A stretch of 64,000 bases of DNA from Rhizobium redzepovicii (GCF_019793435.1 NZ_JAILYH010000001.1:124001-188000), one strand, 5' to 3'; shown: positions 38,314 to 49,245, counted from the stretch's first letter. A program made the numbers and translations. Notes: a model not told the origin generated them from the sequence alone.

Positions 38314-40374
38314 ATGAGCCAGGCAAAATCCGCGAGTATCGTCGATAGTCGCATCCTCATTCCGGCCGTGGGCGCCGCCTTCAAGAAGCTCGACCCGCGC
38401 GCACTTGCCAGAAATCCGGTCATGTTCGTCGTGGCCACGGTCTCGGTGCTGACCACCGTGCTTTTCCTGCGCGACCTCGCAGCCGGCAACGGCAATCTCG
38501 GCTTCTCCTTCCAGATCAATCTCTGGCTATGGTTTACCGTGCTCTTTGCCAATTTCGCCGAAGCCGTCGCCGAAGGCCGCGGCAAGGCGCAGGCGGATTC
38601 GCTGCGCAAGGCCCGCACCGAAACCCAAGCCAAGCTGCTCGCCACCAACAATGGCAGCGACTACCGCATGGTGCCGGGCACCAGTCTCAAGGTCGGCGAC
38701 GTCGTGCTGGTCGAGGCCGGCGATATCATACCTTCGGACGGCGAGGTCATCGAAGGGGTGGCCTCCGTCAACGAGGCGGCAATTACCGGCGAATCCGCCC
38801 CGGTCATCCGCGAATCCGGCGGCGACCGCTCGGCGGTCACCGGCGGCACCCAGGTGCTGTCCGACTGGATCCGCGTCCGCATCACCGCAGCCGCCGGCTC
38901 GACCTTCATAGACCGGATGATCGCGCTGGTCGAAGGTGCGGAGCGCCAGAAGACGCCGAACGAGATCGCGCTTAACATATTGCTGGCCGGCATGACGCTG
39001 ATCTTCGTGCTCGCCACCGCGACGATCCCGAGCTTTGCCATCTATGCCGGCGGCTCGATCCCGATCATCGTTCTCGTCGCCCTCTTCGTCACCCTGATCC
39101 CGACGACGATCGGTGCGCTGCTGTCGGCGATCGGCATTGCCGGCATGGACCGTCTCGTCCGCTTCAACGTGCTCGCCATGTCCGGCCGCGCCGTCGAAGC
39201 TGCCGGTGACGTCGACACGCTGCTGCTCGACAAAACCGGCACGATCACGCTCGGCAACCGCCAGGCGACGAGCTTCCGCCCGGTTCGCGGCGTTTCCGAA
39301 CAGGATCTCGCCGACGCCGCCCAGCTTGCCTCGCTGGCCGACGAAACGCCTGAAGGACGCTCCATCGTCGTGCTCGCCAAAGAGCAATATGCGATCCGCG
39401 GCCGTGACATGGCGAGCCTCAAGGCCACCTTCGTGCCCTTCACCGCCCAGAGTCGCATGAGCGGCGTCGACCTCGAGGGCGCTTCGATCCGCAAGGGGGC
39501 AGTCGACGCCGTGCTGACCTATGTCAACGGCGACGCCCCTTCGAAGAACGGCAGCGAGGTCGTGCGCGAACTGCAGTTGCTCGCCGACGAGGTCGCCAAA
39601 TCGGGCGGCACGCCGCTCGCCGTTGCCCGCGACGGCCGGCTGCTCGGCGTCATCCAGCTGAAGGATATCGTCAAGGGCGGCATCCGGGAGCGCTTCACGG
39701 AGCTGCGCCGCATGGGCATCCGCACCGTGATGATCACAGGCGACAATCCACTGACGGCCGCGGCCATCGCTGCCGAAGCCGGCGTCGACGATTTCCTCGC
39801 CCAGGCGACGCCGGAGATGAAGCTGGCGCTGATGCGCGAGGAGCAGGCCAAGGGCAAGCTCGTCGCCATGTGCGGCGACGGCACCAACGATGCGCCGGCG
39901 CTTGCCCAGGCCGATGTCGGCGTCGCCATGAACACCGGCACGGTCGCCGCTCGCGAGGCCGGCAACATGGTCGACCTCGATAGCGACCCGACGAAGCTTA
40001 TCGAGATCGTCGAGATCGGCAAGCAGCTCCTGATGACGCGCGGCGCGCTGACGACCTTTTCGATCGCCAACGACATCGCCAAATATTTCGCCATCATCCC
40101 GGCGATGTTCCTGACCTTTTACCCTCAACTCGGCGTGCTCAACATCATGGGGCTTTCGACGCCGCAAAGCGCCATCCTCTCGGCAATCATCTTCAACGCG
40201 CTTGTTATCGTCGCGCTGATCCCGTTGTCGCTGAAGGGCGTGCGCTACCGTCCGATCGGCGCCGGCGCGCTTCTGTCGCGCAACCTTCTGATCTACGGCC
40301 TCGGCGGCATCATCGTCCCCTTCATCGGCATCAAAGCGATCGACCTGGCCGTCGCAGCCCTCGGCCTCGCTTAA
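38314..40374 (+). CDS. kdpB: Potassium-transporting P-type ATPase catalytic subunit
   Basis: 686 residues. The phosphorylation motif [12 protein letters not shown] places the aspartate at residue 306. The actuator motif is [15 protein letters not shown] and the hinge motif [17 protein letters not shown] is near 525. It hydrolyses ATP to drive potassium through KdpA. The start follows GCTGGAGTC; kdpC begins 13 bases after its stop. Confidence 0.97.
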   Translation: MSQAKSASIVDSRILIPAVGAAFKKLDPRALARNPVMFVVATVSVLTTVLFLRDLAAGNGNLGFSFQINLWLWFTVLFANFAEAVAEGRGKAQADSLRKARTETQAKLLATNNGSDYRMVPGTSLKVGDVVLVEAGDIIPSDGEVIEGVASVNEAAITGESAPVIRESGGDRSAVTGGTQVLSDWIRVRITAAAGSTFIDRMIALVEGAERQKTPNEIALNILLAGMTLIFVLATATIPSFAIYAGGSIPIIVLVALFVTLIPTTIGALLSAIGIAGMDRLVRFNVLAMSGRAVEAAGDVDTLLLDKTGTITLGNRQATSFRPVRGVSEQDLADAAQLASLADETPEGRSIVVLAKEQYAIRGRDMASLKATFVPFTAQSRMSGVDLEGASIRKGAVDAVLTYVNGDAPSKNGSEVVRELQLLADEVAKSGGTPLAVARDGRLLGVIQLKDIVKGGIRERFTELRRMGIRTVMITGDNPLTAAAIAAEAGVDDFLAQATPEMKLALMREEQAKGKLVAMCGDGTNDAPALAQADVGVAMNTGTVAAREAGNMVDLDSDPTKLIEIVEIGKQLLMTRGALTTFSIANDIAKYFAIIPAMFLTFYPQLGVLNIMGLSTPQSAILSAIIFNALVIVALIPLSLKGVRYRPIGAGALLSRNLLIYGLGGIIVPFIGIKAIDLAVAALGLA

Positions 40375-40387
40375 AGGAGCAGGAACA

Positions 40388-40957
40388 ATGTTGAAAGAAC
40401 TTCGCCCGGCCGTCGTCATGATCGTCGCCACCACCGCGATCACCGGCCTTCTCTACCCCCTCGCCATGACCGGGGCGGCCCAGGCCCTCTTTCCCGCCCA
40501 GGCAAACGGCAGCCTGGTCGAGAAGAACGGCCAGGTGATCGGCTCGACACTGATCGGCCAGGCCTTCACCTCAGACAAGTATTTCCACGGCCGTCCCTCG
40601 GCTGCCGGCGACGGCTATAATGCCGCCGCCTCCAGCGGCTCGAACCTCGGCCCGACCAGCCAGAAACTGATCGATCGCGTCAAGGGCGACTACGAGGCCT
40701 ACAAGGCGACGAACCCCAATGCCGAGGTGCCCGCCGACCTCGTCACCGCATCGGGCAGCGGCCTCGATCCCGACATTTCGCCCGACGCCGCCTACTTCCA
40801 GGTGGCCCGCGTGGCCAAGGCGCGTGGCGTGGATGAGGCCAAGGTAAAGACGCTGGTCGACGGCGCCGTTCACGACCGCGAACTCGGCCTTCTCGGCGAA
40901 CCCACCGTCAATGTTCTGGCGTTGAACCAGAGCCTTGATGCTTCTATGACTGAGTGA
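40388..40957 (+). CDS. kdpC: Potassium-transporting ATPase KdpC subunit
   Basis: 189 residues with one N-terminal transmembrane segment ([21 protein letters not shown]) and a periplasmic domain. The stretch [22 protein letters not shown] is the conserved KdpC signature. It stabilises nucleotide binding by KdpB. The 204-base gap before kdpD holds an inverted-repeat element. Confidence 0.96.
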   Translation: MLKELRPAVVMIVATTAITGLLYPLAMTGAAQALFPAQANGSLVEKNGQVIGSTLIGQAFTSDKYFHGRPSAAGDGYNAAASSGSNLGPTSQKLIDRVKGDYEAYKATNPNAEVPADLVTASGSGLDPDISPDAAYFQVARVAKARGVDEAKVKTLVDGAVHDRELGLLGEPTVNVLALNQSLDASMTE

Positions 40958-40986
40958 GTTTCGTTGGCTGGGTGCCGCCTTCTCTT

Positions 40987-41105
40987 CCCTCATCCCTGTG
41001 CTTGTCACAGGGATCCAGCAGCGTCGCGTCTGCGACGCGGGATACTTCCTTTCACGCGAAGGACTTCGCGTGGCTGGATTCCTGTGACGAGCACGGGAAT
41101 GAGGG
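40987..41105. repeat. Inverted-repeat mosaic element between kdpC and kdpD
   Basis: Outer arms start CCCTCATCCCTGTGCTTG and end near GAGCACGGGAATGAGGG, imperfectly complementary over about 33 bases. Inside are two hairpins: GCGTCGC/GCGACGC near 41021-41038 and CACGCGAAG/CTTCGCGTG near 41053-41072. The unit differs in sequence from the CCTTCTCCCC elements at 10.3 and 55.6 kb. It may act on mRNA stability between kdpABC and kdpDE. Confidence 0.65.
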
Positions 41106-41161
41106 AGCAGTAGGCGTAGCGCCCGTCCTCAAGCACAGGCATTGGCAGAAAGACCACACGC

Positions 41162-43870
41162 ATGCCAGACGACAACCGCGACCAGGCCGGCAGGCCATCG
41201 CCCGATGCGCTGCTCGAAAAAGCCCGGGCGGAAACGCGCGGCCGTCTGAAGATCTTCTTAGGCGCCGCCCCTGGCGTCGGCAAGACCTATGAGATGCTCC
41301 TCTCCGGCCGCGCCAAGATCGCCGATGGCTTCGATGTCGTCATCGGCGTCGTCGAGACCCACGGCCGCAAGGAGACCGAGGCGTTGCTCGCCGGCTTCGA
41401 GATCATCCCCCGCGTCGAAATCGACTATAAGGGAAGGCTGCTCGAGGAGATGGATCTCGACGGCATCCTCGCCCGCAGGCCAGATCTCGTGCTGGTCGAC
41501 GAACTCGCCCATACCAATGCCGAGGGCAGCCGCCATCCGAAGCGCTACCTCGACGTCAAGGAGCTGCTCGACCGCGGCATCGACGTCTATTCAACGCTGA
41601 ACATCCAACATGTCGAGAGCCTGAACGACGTCGTCTCGCAGATCACCCGCATCCGGGTGCGGGAGACGGTGCCGGACTCGATCATCGACCTTGCCGACGA
41701 CGTCGAGATCATCGACCTGACACCGGACGACCTCATCAAGCGCCTGCATGACGGCAAGGTCTACATGCCGCGCACCGCCGAGCGGGCGCTGACCAACTAT
41801 TTCACGCCCGGCAATCTGACGGCGCTGAGGGAGCTTGCGCTGCGCAAGACCGCCCAGCGTGTCGACGATCAGCTGCTCACCCATATGCAGGCCCACGCCA
41901 TATCAGGCCCCTGGGCGGCGGGCGAACGCGTCCTCGTCTCGGTCGATCATCACCCGCGGTCGGCCTCGCTGGTGCGTTACGCCTCTCGCATGGCCTCGCG
42001 GCTGCGGGCGCCCTGGGCGGCCGTCTATGTCGAGACCAACCGCTCGATCAACCTCAGCGAAGCCGAGCGCGATACGATCGCCTCGACGCTGCGGCTTGCC
42101 GAGCAGCTCGGCGGCGAGGCCATCACCATCCCCGGCCGTGAGGTGGCCGACGAACTCGTCCGCCACGCCAGCGCCAACAATGTCACCCATATCGTCATCG
42201 GCGCGCCGAAGAAGCCGACCTGGCGCGACTGGTGGGGCCGCTCGATCACCGACGAGCTGATCCGCAAGGCCGGCGAGATCAGCGTCCACGTCATCTCTGG
42301 CACCGAGAAGGACGGGACCACCGCGCGCGGCGTCAAGGCGGCCGCCACCGCGCCGCAGCTGGATTTGCGGGCTTATCTGCTGGCAACCGTCTATGTCGCG
42401 ATCGCGCTCGGCGTCAGCATCGTGCTCGACCAGGTCCTCGACGTGCGCAACCTCGCCCTGGTCTTCCTGATGGCGGTGCTGACCTCGGCCGTGCTGCATG
42501 GGCTGCGGCCCGCGCTTTACAGCTGCATCCTCAGCGCGCTGTCCTTCAACTTTTTCTTCCTGCCGCCACGCTACACGCTGACGATCAGCGATCCGGAAAG
42601 CGTGCTTGCCCTGTTCTTCTTTTTGGGCGTCGCCATCATCGCCAGCAATCTGACCGCGAGCGTGCAGCGTCAGGCCGCCGCCGCTCGGCAGCGGGCGCGA
42701 ACGACCGAGGATCTCTATCTCTTCTCGAAGAAGCTCGCCGGCACCGGCACGCTCGACGACGTGCTCTGGGCAACCGCCTTCCAGCTCGCCTCGATGCTGA
42801 AGGTCCGCGTCGTGCTGCTCTTGCCTGAGGAGGGTAGCATCGCCGTCAAGGCCGGATATCCGCCCGACGACACGCTCGACGATGCCGATATCGCCGCCGC
42901 CCGCTGGGCCTGGGAGCACAATCACGCCGCCGGCCGCGGCGCCGACACGTTGCCCGGCGCCAAGCGCCTTTACGTGCCGCTGAGAACCGGCCGCACCGCC
43001 GTCGGCGTCATCGGCCTCGACAGCGACCGACGCGACGGGCCGCTGCTGACGCCCGAGCAGCAGCGGCTGCTCGACGCGCTGGCCGACCAGGCGGCGCTTG
43101 CCATCGAACGCGTCCAGCTCGTCGCCGATGTCGACCGGGCGAGGCTCGCGGCCGAAGCCGACCGGCTGCGTTCGGCGCTGCTCACGTCGATCTCGCATGA
43201 CCTGAAGACCCCGCTTGCCGCCATCCTCGGCGCCGCCGGCACGCTGCGCGATTATTTCACCTCGATGCCGGAGGAAGATCGCAGCGACCTGCTTTCCACC
43301 GTCGTCGACGAATCCGAGCGGCTCAACCGTTTCATCGCCAATCTGCTCGACATGACCAAGATCGAATCCGGCGCGATGGAGCCGAACGGCGCGCTGCATT
43401 ATGCCGGCGATATCGTCGGCAGCGCACTGCGTCGCGCCGCAAAGATGCTCGAACGGCACAGAACCGAGACGAGCATTCCAGCCGACCTGCCGATGGTGCG
43501 CGTCGATCCGGTGCTGTTCGAGCAGGTGATCTTCAACCTGCTCGACAATGCCGCGAAATACGCGCCCGAAGGATCGGTGATCCATATCGGCGGCTGGGCC
43601 GATGCCGACAATGTCGTTGTGCAGGTCTCCGACGAAGGCCCGGGCATCCCGCCGGCCGATCTTACCCGTGTCTTCGACACCTTCTACCGGGTGCGCAAGG
43701 GCGATCAGGTGCGCGCCGGCACCGGGCTTGGCCTTTCCATCTGCCGCGGCTTCATCGAGGCGATGGGCGGCACGATCGCGGCCGGCAACCGGACGGGTCG
43801 CCCCGGCGCCGTCTTTACCATCCGCCTGCCGAAGCCCAACGACATTCCGAAACTGGATGAACTCAAATGA
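41162..43870 (+). CDS. kdpD: Potassium sensor histidine kinase
   Basis: 902 residues, full length. The N-terminal KdpD domain has Walker A GAAPGVGKTYEM and Walker B LVLVDELAHTN; a Usp-like domain follows (about 250-370, with GAPKKPTWRDWWG). Four transmembrane segments lie around 400-500 (LLATVYVAIALGVSIVL and on), then a GAF-like region, HisKA with His679 (TSISHDLKTPLA) and the HATPase boxes. It senses potassium limitation and phosphorylates KdpE. Its last 4 bases overlap kdpE. Confidence 0.95.
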   Translation: MPDDNRDQAGRPSPDALLEKARAETRGRLKIFLGAAPGVGKTYEMLLSGRAKIADGFDVVIGVVETHGRKETEALLAGFEIIPRVEIDYKGRLLEEMDLDGILARRPDLVLVDELAHTNAEGSRHPKRYLDVKELLDRGIDVYSTLNIQHVESLNDVVSQITRIRVRETVPDSIIDLADDVEIIDLTPDDLIKRLHDGKVYMPRTAERALTNYFTPGNLTALRELALRKTAQRVDDQLLTHMQAHAISGPWAAGERVLVSVDHHPRSASLVRYASRMASRLRAPWAAVYVETNRSINLSEAERDTIASTLRLAEQLGGEAITIPGREVADELVRHASANNVTHIVIGAPKKPTWRDWWGRSITDELIRKAGEISVHVISGTEKDGTTARGVKAAATAPQLDLRAYLLATVYVAIALGVSIVLDQVLDVRNLALVFLMAVLTSAVLHGLRPALYSCILSALSFNFFFLPPRYTLTISDPESVLALFFFLGVAIIASNLTASVQRQAAAARQRARTTEDLYLFSKKLAGTGTLDDVLWATAFQLASMLKVRVVLLLPEEGSIAVKAGYPPDDTLDDADIAAARWAWEHNHAAGRGADTLPGAKRLYVPLRTGRTAVGVIGLDSDRRDGPLLTPEQQRLLDALADQAALAIERVQLVADVDRARLAAEADRLRSALLTSISHDLKTPLAAILGAAGTLRDYFTSMPEEDRSDLLSTVVDESERLNRFIANLLDMTKIESGAMEPNGALHYAGDIVGSALRRAAKMLERHRTETSIPADLPMVRVDPVLFEQVIFNLLDNAAKYAPEGSVIHIGGWADADNVVVQVSDEGPGIPPADLTRVFDTFYRVRKGDQVRAGTGLGLSICRGFIEAMGGTIAAGNRTGRPGAVFTIRLPKPNDIPKLDELK

Positions 43871-44559
43871 CCGGTTCAGCCGTCAAAATCCTCGTCGTCG
43901 ACGACGAGCCGCCGATCCGCAAACTGCTCCGCGTCGGCCTGAACGCCCAAGGTTACGAGGTGCAGGAAGCGGCAAATGCCGCCAGCGCCCGTCAGTCGGT
44001 CGCCGACAGCCTGCCCGATCTTATCGTGCTCGACCTCGGCCTGCCCGACATATCTGGCCACGACCTCTTAAAGGCGTGGCGCGATGATGGGCTATCCGTG
44101 CCCATCGTCATCCTCTCCAGCCGCACCGACGAGGCCGGCATCGTCACGGCGCTGGAAAGCGGCGCCGACGATTACGTGACCAAGCCTTTCGGCGTCAACG
44201 AACTCGGCGCCCGCATCCGCGTAGCGCTGCGCCACCGCCTGCAGCAGCAAGGGGAAAAGGCAATCTTCCAGACGGGCGGGCTGTCGATCGACCTCGTCAA
44301 GCGCATCGTCAAGGTCGACGGCCAGGACATAAAACTGTCGCCAAAGGAATACGACATCCTGCGGGTGCTCGCCCAGCACGCCGGCAAGGTGCTGACCCAC
44401 CAGTTTCTCTTAAAGCAGGTATGGGGGCCGGCGGCGGATGTGCAATATCTGCGCGTCTACATCAGGCAGCTGCGGCAAAAAGTCGAACAGATTCCCGACC
44501 AGCCGCACTATATCACCACCGAGACCGGCGTCGGCTACCGGCTCAGGGAACCGGACTGA
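43867..44559 (+). CDS. kdpE: Potassium operon response regulator
   Basis: 230 residues: a receiver domain with phospho-acceptor Asp56 (IVLDLGLPDISG), and an OmpR-type winged helix (LSPKEYDILRVLAQHAGKVLTH, GVGYRLREPD at the end). It activates kdpFABC on potassium limitation. It starts inside the kdpD end, and the ptsN-like gene follows after 41 bases on the same strand. Confidence 0.95.
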   Translation: MTGSAVKILVVDDEPPIRKLLRVGLNAQGYEVQEAANAASARQSVADSLPDLIVLDLGLPDISGHDLLKAWRDDGLSVPIVILSSRTDEAGIVTALESGADDYVTKPFGVNELGARIRVALRHRLQQQGEKAIFQTGGLSIDLVKRIVKVDGQDIKLSPKEYDILRVLAQHAGKVLTHQFLLKQVWGPAADVQYLRVYIRQLRQKVEQIPDQPHYITTETGVGYRLREPD

Positions 44560-44600
44560 CCGCCCTTGCCTCCCGCTGCCCGAACAGTATTGAGAATGAC

Positions 44601-45056
44601 ATGAACCTTCCCAACATCATCCGGCCGGAACACACCTTCATCGGCGTGCCGGCGCCGACCAAATGGCGCGCGCTGCAGGGGATAGCGGAGAAGGCCGGCA
44701 AGGCTTTCTCGGTCGACGGCCAGACCATCCTGAAAGCGCTTGAAGCGCGCGAGAAGCTCGGCTCCACAGGGATCGGCAACGGTATCGCCATTCCGCATGC
44801 GGCGATCGACGGCATGACGAGCCCGCGCGGCCTGCTCCTCCGCTTCGCCCAGCCGCTGGATTTCGAGGCGATCGACGATATCCCGACCGATATCGCGGTC
44901 GTGCTGCTTTTCGGGGAGAACAATCGCGGCGAATATCTGAACGTCTTGTCCGCCATCGCCCGGCGGCTGCAATCGGACGGCGTGCTCGCCGCCATGCGCA
45001 AGGCAAGGACGGTCGACGAATTTTATTCCGATTTCATCGCCGACTCCAGGGTATGA
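44601..45056 (+). CDS. ptsN: PTS EIIA-Ntr (PtsN) paralogue at the end of the kdp operon
   Basis: 151 residues from MNLPNIIRPEHTF. The fold is EIIA of the nitrogen PTS: ILKALEAREKLGSTGIGNGIAIPHA carries the phospho-accepting His66. In E. coli unphosphorylated PtsN binds KdpD, and in R. leguminosarum PTS-Ntr proteins control potassium-linked transport. Placement directly after kdpDE therefore makes functional sense. The start lacks a strong ribosome site (GAGAATGAC only). Rhizobia usually carry a second ptsN near rpoN, so this is probably the additional copy; that cannot be checked here. Confidence 0.88.
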   Translation: MNLPNIIRPEHTFIGVPAPTKWRALQGIAEKAGKAFSVDGQTILKALEAREKLGSTGIGNGIAIPHAAIDGMTSPRGLLLRFAQPLDFEAIDDIPTDIAVVLLFGENNRGEYLNVLSAIARRLQSDGVLAAMRKARTVDEFYSDFIADSRV

Positions 45057-45061
45057 AAAAG

Positions 45062-45083
45062 GCGCGGCCCAAGGGTCGCGCCT
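45062..45083. terminator. Bidirectional terminator between ptsN and the porin gene
   Basis: GGCGCGGCCC and GGGTCGCGCC form a 10-bp stem with one G-T pair and a very short AA loop. It lies between convergent stops and is preceded by five A residues, which would serve the minus-strand porin transcript as a T-run. Confidence 0.65.
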
Positions 45084-45105
45084 CCTCGTCTGCAATCAGG
45101 CAATC

Positions 45106-46122
45106 TTAGAAATCGCGCTGGAAGCGCAGGAAGCCGAACACTTCGTCGTCGCCTTCGTCCTCATCGTGATATTGCACGCTGAGCTTCGTACGGAGATCGT
45201 CGACGATGCGATAGTCGATCGTGACGCCAGTCGTGTAGGCGCTGCCGCCTGTGAAGCCATTGCCGTCAGCTTCGAGAGCGATGTTTTCGAAGTACTGGAA
45301 GCCGGGGGTAACCGACCACTTATCGTTGATCTTCAAGGCGTATTCTGCTGCGATCGTCCATTCGGACTCTTCGTAGTAGTAGTTGGCGCCGCTTGCCCAA
45401 ACGCCGGCAATGCCGAGCGTGCCCGGGCCGATGTCGGCATAGACGATACCGCGGACGGCGACTTCGCTGGTGTCGGTGTCATAACCGGCAAGCAGGTAAG
45501 CGCTGACGGCGCCGGCCTTGTAGGAAACCTGGCCTGCGACACCGAAGTTGTTCGGGCCTTCGCCCGGCTTGGTGGCATAGTCTTCTTCCAGCTCGTCGAC
45601 CGAGAGACCGGCAGCGAAAGCGCCGTTCTCGTACTGATAGCGGATCGAGTTGTGGGTGGTCTCGTTGCTGGCGAGCGTATCGGTCTCGCCGCTCATGTCG
45701 TCATCCCACCAGCTGTAGAGCTTACCGACGCGGAAACCGGCGATGTCGATATAGCCTTCATCCAGCAGAGCTTCCTGATCGGAGGCATTGTCGGCATTGT
45801 AACGCAGCGTGATGACGCCGGTCAGCGTGCCGTACTCGGTGTCGTTCTTGGCCTGGAAGGTGACCTGACCGCGAGTCCAGAAGTTTACGTCGGAATCGCC
45901 GGAGATTTGGTCGCCGAAGCGCACTTCGGTACGGATGTAGCCGCCGACCGAAAGGCATGTTTCCGTCCCCGGAATATAAAAATAGCCGGTTCCGTAGGCG
46001 TCGCAAACGCGAACATATTCCACGGGCTCGGGTTCCGCCGCCACGATGGCGTCGGCTGCGCGGGCTCCGGAGGCCGCGGCAAGGGCGGCAACGGAGGCAA
46101 AAAGGATAGTTCTGATATTCAT
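45106..46122 (-). CDS. Outer-membrane porin (Rhizobium porin family)
   Basis: 338 residues from MNIRTILFASVAA, with a signal peptide ending near ARA; the ATG at 46122 has AGGG upstream. The mature N-terminus EPVEYVRVCDAYGTGYFYIPGTETCLSVGGYIR with paired cysteines is typical of alphaproteobacterial porin_2 proteins. Alternating beta strands run to the terminal phenylalanine (GFLRFQRDF), the outer-membrane insertion signal. It forms a trimeric general-diffusion channel. The 359 bases upstream are shared with the sbp promoter region. Confidence 0.92.
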   Translation of the reverse strand: MNIRTILFASVAALAAASGARAADAIVAAEPEPVEYVRVCDAYGTGYFYIPGTETCLSVGGYIRTEVRFGDQISGDSDVNFWTRGQVTFQAKNDTEYGTLTGVITLRYNADNASDQEALLDEGYIDIAGFRVGKLYSWWDDDMSGETDTLASNETTHNSIRYQYENGAFAAGLSVDELEEDYATKPGEGPNNFGVAGQVSYKAGAVSAYLLAGYDTDTSEVAVRGIVYADIGPGTLGIAGVWASGANYYYEESEWTIAAEYALKINDKWSVTPGFQYFENIALEADGNGFTGGSAYTTGVTIDYRIVDDLRTKLSVQYHDEDEGDDEVFGFLRFQRDF

Positions 46123-46481
46123 TTTGAATGGCCCTAACAGGTTTGGAATGCGAGGCACATTTCAAGGGATGCCCCCGCGTAGCGGCCGGAAAAAACGGAC
46201 GCACGGTGGCCATATAGGAATCCGCAAGTGTCATCGCGGCAAAATCTGGGCAAAAATCAGCGCCACCATGGCGCTTTCGTGGAGGAACTGTGGCCAAAAA
46301 AGCACGGTCGCTCGAGTGACGGCGGGCGGCATAAATTGGCCGCGGCCAACTTCGGCACGTCCATTTCAAAATCACCCCTCAAATGGAATGACATTCTACC
46401 AGCAGGGCCCGTGCCGGAAGAACCTTCGTTTCATTATACGACTGACTTGATAGAGTTAAGACAGATAACAGGAGGGTTCCC
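46123..46481. other. Divergent intergenic region porin/sbp
   Basis: The 359 bases between the divergent porin and sbp genes hold no supported gene. A short palindrome GCGCCACCATGGCGC lies near 46261-46275. The sbp start is preceded by AGGAGGG and an AT-rich stretch (TTGATAGAGTTAAGACAG) that is a plausible promoter. Confidence 0.5.
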
Positions 46482-47507
46482 ATGCAGACACAACGGCTCA
46501 CCCGGCTCATCGCAGCCGCGGTCATGGCAGGCAGCTTCGCGATCGGGAGCATCGCTCCGGCTTTCGCGGATCAGACGTTGCTTAACGTTTCCTATGATCC
46601 GACGCGCGAATTGTACAAGGATTTCAACGCCGCATTTGCTGCGAAGTGGAAAAAGGACAACGGTGAAGCCGTCACGATCCAGGCCTCGCATGGCGGTTCC
46701 GGCGCCCAGGCCCGCTCGGTCATCGACGGTCTCGACGCCGATGTCGTGACGCTTGCCCTCGAAGGCGATATCGACGCCATCGCCAAGGCCACCGGCAAGA
46801 TCCCGGCCGACTGGAAGACGAAATTCCCCAACAATTCGACGCCTTATACATCGACGATCGTCTTCCTCGTCCGCAAGGGCAACCCGAAGGGCATCAAGGA
46901 TTGGGGCGACCTGGTCAAGGACGACGTGCAGGTGATCACACCGAACCCGAAGACCTCGGGCGGCGCCCGCTGGAACTTCCTCGCCGCTTGGGCATGGGCC
47001 AAGCAGGCGAATGGCGGCGACGAAGCCAAGGCGCAGGATTATGTCGCCAAGCTCCTGCAGCATGTACCGGTTCTCGATACCGGCGCGCGCGGCGCCACGA
47101 CCACCTTCGTCCAGCGCGGCCTCGGCGACGTGCTGCTTGCCTGGGAAAACGAAGCCTATCTCTCGCTCGAAGAACTCGGTCCAGACCAGTTCGAGATCGT
47201 GACGCCAACCTTCTCCATCCGTGCCGACCCGCCGGTCGCCGTCGTCGACGGCAATGTCGACAAGAAGGGCACGCGCAAGGTCGCCGAAGCCTATCTCAAT
47301 TACCTCTATTCTGACGAAGGCCAGAAGATCGCCGCCAAGCATTATTACCGGCCGATCAAGCCGGAAGCCGCCGATCCCGCCGATATCGCCCGCTTCCCGA
47401 AGCTGACGCTCGCGACCATCGAAGACTTCGGCGGCTGGAAAGAAGCGCAGCCGAAATTCTTCGGCGACGGCGGGGTATTTGACCAGATCTACAAGCCGGC
47501 CCAATAA
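46482..47507 (+). CDS. sbp: Sulfate ABC transporter, periplasmic binding protein
   Basis: 341 residues with a signal peptide ([17 protein letters not shown], cut after AFA). The mature protein begins [20 protein letters not shown], the sulfate/thiosulfate-binding signature; [17 protein letters not shown] and [18 protein letters not shown] are also family landmarks. It delivers sulfate to CysTWA. The start has AGGAGGG upstream and cysT begins 8 bases after its stop. Confidence 0.94.
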   Translation: MQTQRLTRLIAAAVMAGSFAIGSIAPAFADQTLLNVSYDPTRELYKDFNAAFAAKWKKDNGEAVTIQASHGGSGAQARSVIDGLDADVVTLALEGDIDAIAKATGKIPADWKTKFPNNSTPYTSTIVFLVRKGNPKGIKDWGDLVKDDVQVITPNPKTSGGARWNFLAAWAWAKQANGGDEAKAQDYVAKLLQHVPVLDTGARGATTTFVQRGLGDVLLAWENEAYLSLEELGPDQFEIVTPTFSIRADPPVAVVDGNVDKKGTRKVAEAYLNYLYSDEGQKIAAKHYYRPIKPEAADPADIARFPKLTLATIEDFGGWKEAQPKFFGDGGVFDQIYKPAQ

Positions 47508-47515
47508 TAGACTTC

Positions 47516-48373
47516 ATGAAAGCACATAGCCCCACGCGGTGGCGGTTCAGACGGCCGAGCGTCATTCCGGGTTTCGGAATGGCGCTCGGCTTTACCTTGA
47601 CCTGGCTCACCCTTCTGATTCTCATCCCGCTCTCGGGCCTTGCAGTCCGCTCGAGCGCGCTCGGCTGGGAGAAATTCTGGTCGATCGCGCTCGATCCGCG
47701 CACGCTGAACGCGCTGCGCATCAGCTTCGGCAGCGCCTTCATCGCCGCGATCGTCAATGCCGTCTTCGGCATCCTGCTTGCCTGGGTGCTGGTGCGCTAC
47801 CGCTTTCCCGGCAAGCGCATCATCGACGCCATGGTCGATCTGCCGTTCGCGCTGCCGACCGCCGTTGCCGGCATCGCGCTGACGACGCTCTATGCGCCGA
47901 ACGGCTGGATCGGCCAGTTCCTGACGCCGCTCGGCATCAAGATCGCCTTCACGCCGGCCGGCATCGTCGTCGCGCTGATCTTCGTCGGCCTGCCCTTCGT
48001 GGTGCGCACCGTGCAGCCGGTGATGGAAGAAATCGACAAGGAAGTGGAAGAGGCCGCAGCAACGCTCGGCGCCAACCGCTTCCAGACGATTTTCCGTGTG
48101 CTGCTGCCGGGGCTGGCGCCCGCCGTGCTCACCGGCTTTGCGCTCGCCTTTGCCCGCGGCGTTGGCGAATACGGCTCGGTCATCTTCATCGCCGGCAACC
48201 TGCCGTTCAAATCGGAGATCGCGCCGCTTTTGATCATCATCAAGCTGGAAGAGTATAATTATGCGGCGGCGACCGGCATCGCGGCGATCATGCTGATCAT
48301 CTCGTTCGCCATGCTGCTCGTCATCAACCTCATCCAGAGCTGGAGCAGGCGGAGGTACGGCTATGGCGCTTGA
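47516..48373 (+). CDS. cysT: Sulfate ABC transporter permease
   Basis: 285 residues with about six transmembrane segments of the CysT/CysU family. The ATPase-contact loop (EAA motif) reads [25 protein letters not shown]. It forms the inner-membrane channel with CysW. The end overlaps the cysW start by 11 bases. Its own start lacks a clear ribosome site, so it probably depends on read-through from sbp. Confidence 0.93.
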   Translation: MKAHSPTRWRFRRPSVIPGFGMALGFTLTWLTLLILIPLSGLAVRSSALGWEKFWSIALDPRTLNALRISFGSAFIAAIVNAVFGILLAWVLVRYRFPGKRIIDAMVDLPFALPTAVAGIALTTLYAPNGWIGQFLTPLGIKIAFTPAGIVVALIFVGLPFVVRTVQPVMEEIDKEVEEAAATLGANRFQTIFRVLLPGLAPAVLTGFALAFARGVGEYGSVIFIAGNLPFKSEIAPLLIIIKLEEYNYAAATGIAAIMLIISFAMLLVINLIQSWSRRRYGYGA

Positions 48374-49235
48374 TACAACCGCTCGACCGGTGAAGCTGCG
48401 TTCGGTCACCACCGAAAACCGCATCGCGCGCTTCACGCTGATCATCGTCTCACTGGTCTTCCTGCTGCTGATCCTGCTGCTGCCGCTGGCCGCCGTCTTC
48501 GTCGAGGCCTTCCGCAAGGGTGCCGGCCCCTTCATCGAGGCGCTCGGTGATGCTGAAACCTTCTCGGCGATCCGCCTGACGCTGATCGTTGCCGGGGTCA
48601 GCGTTCCCCTTAACCTCATCTTCGGGGTTGCCGCCGCCTGGGCGATCGCCAAGTTCGAGTTCAAGGGCAAGGCTTTCCTGACGACGCTGATCGACCTGCC
48701 CTTCTCGGTTTCGCCCGTCATATCGGGCCTGGTCTTCGTGCTGTTATTCGGCGCCAATACGTGGCTCGGCCAATGGCTCAGCGCCCACGACATCAAGATC
48801 CTGTTTGCGGTGCCGGGCCTGATCCTCGCCACCATGTTCGTCACCTTTCCCTTCGTCGCCCGCGAGCTGATCCCGCTGATGCAGGAACAGGGAACCGCCG
48901 ACGAAGAGGCAGCCCTTTCGCTTGGCGCCAGCGGCTGGCAGACCTTCTGGCACGTGACGCTGCCGAACATCAAATGGGGCCTGCTCTACGGGGTGCTGCT
49001 CTGCAACGCCCGCGCCATGGGCGAATTCGGCGCCGTTTCGGTGGTGTCGGGCCACATCCGCGGCCAGACGAACACCATGCCGCTGCAGGTGGAGATCCTC
49101 TATAACGAGTATAATTTCACCGGCGCTTTTGCCGTCGCCACGCTCTTGGCCTTGCTGGCGCTCGTCACTCTTGTTTTGAAGACGCTGCTGGAAATGCGCT
49201 ATAGCGCTGAAATCTCCGCCAGCCGGCGGCACTGA
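48363..49235 (+). CDS. cysW: Sulfate ABC transporter permease
   Basis: 290 residues of the CysW family, with the EAA loop [25 protein letters not shown] and [24 protein letters not shown], a signature of sulfate permeases. The start at 48363 lies inside the end of cysT behind GGAGG. cysA follows after 10 bases. Confidence 0.93.
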   Translation: MALDTTARPVKLRSVTTENRIARFTLIIVSLVFLLLILLLPLAAVFVEAFRKGAGPFIEALGDAETFSAIRLTLIVAGVSVPLNLIFGVAAAWAIAKFEFKGKAFLTTLIDLPFSVSPVISGLVFVLLFGANTWLGQWLSAHDIKILFAVPGLILATMFVTFPFVARELIPLMQEQGTADEEAALSLGASGWQTFWHVTLPNIKWGLLYGVLLCNARAMGEFGAVSVVSGHIRGQTNTMPLQVEILYNEYNFTGAFAVATLLALLALVTLVLKTLLEMRYSAEISASRRH

Positions 49236-49245
49236 AGGATTGGGA

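Noticed and set aside
38527..40443. 638-codon open frame on the minus strand
   Set aside because: Antisense to kdpB; no recognisable domain.
41903..43585. 560-codon open frame on the minus strand
   Set aside because: Antisense to kdpD; no recognisable domain.
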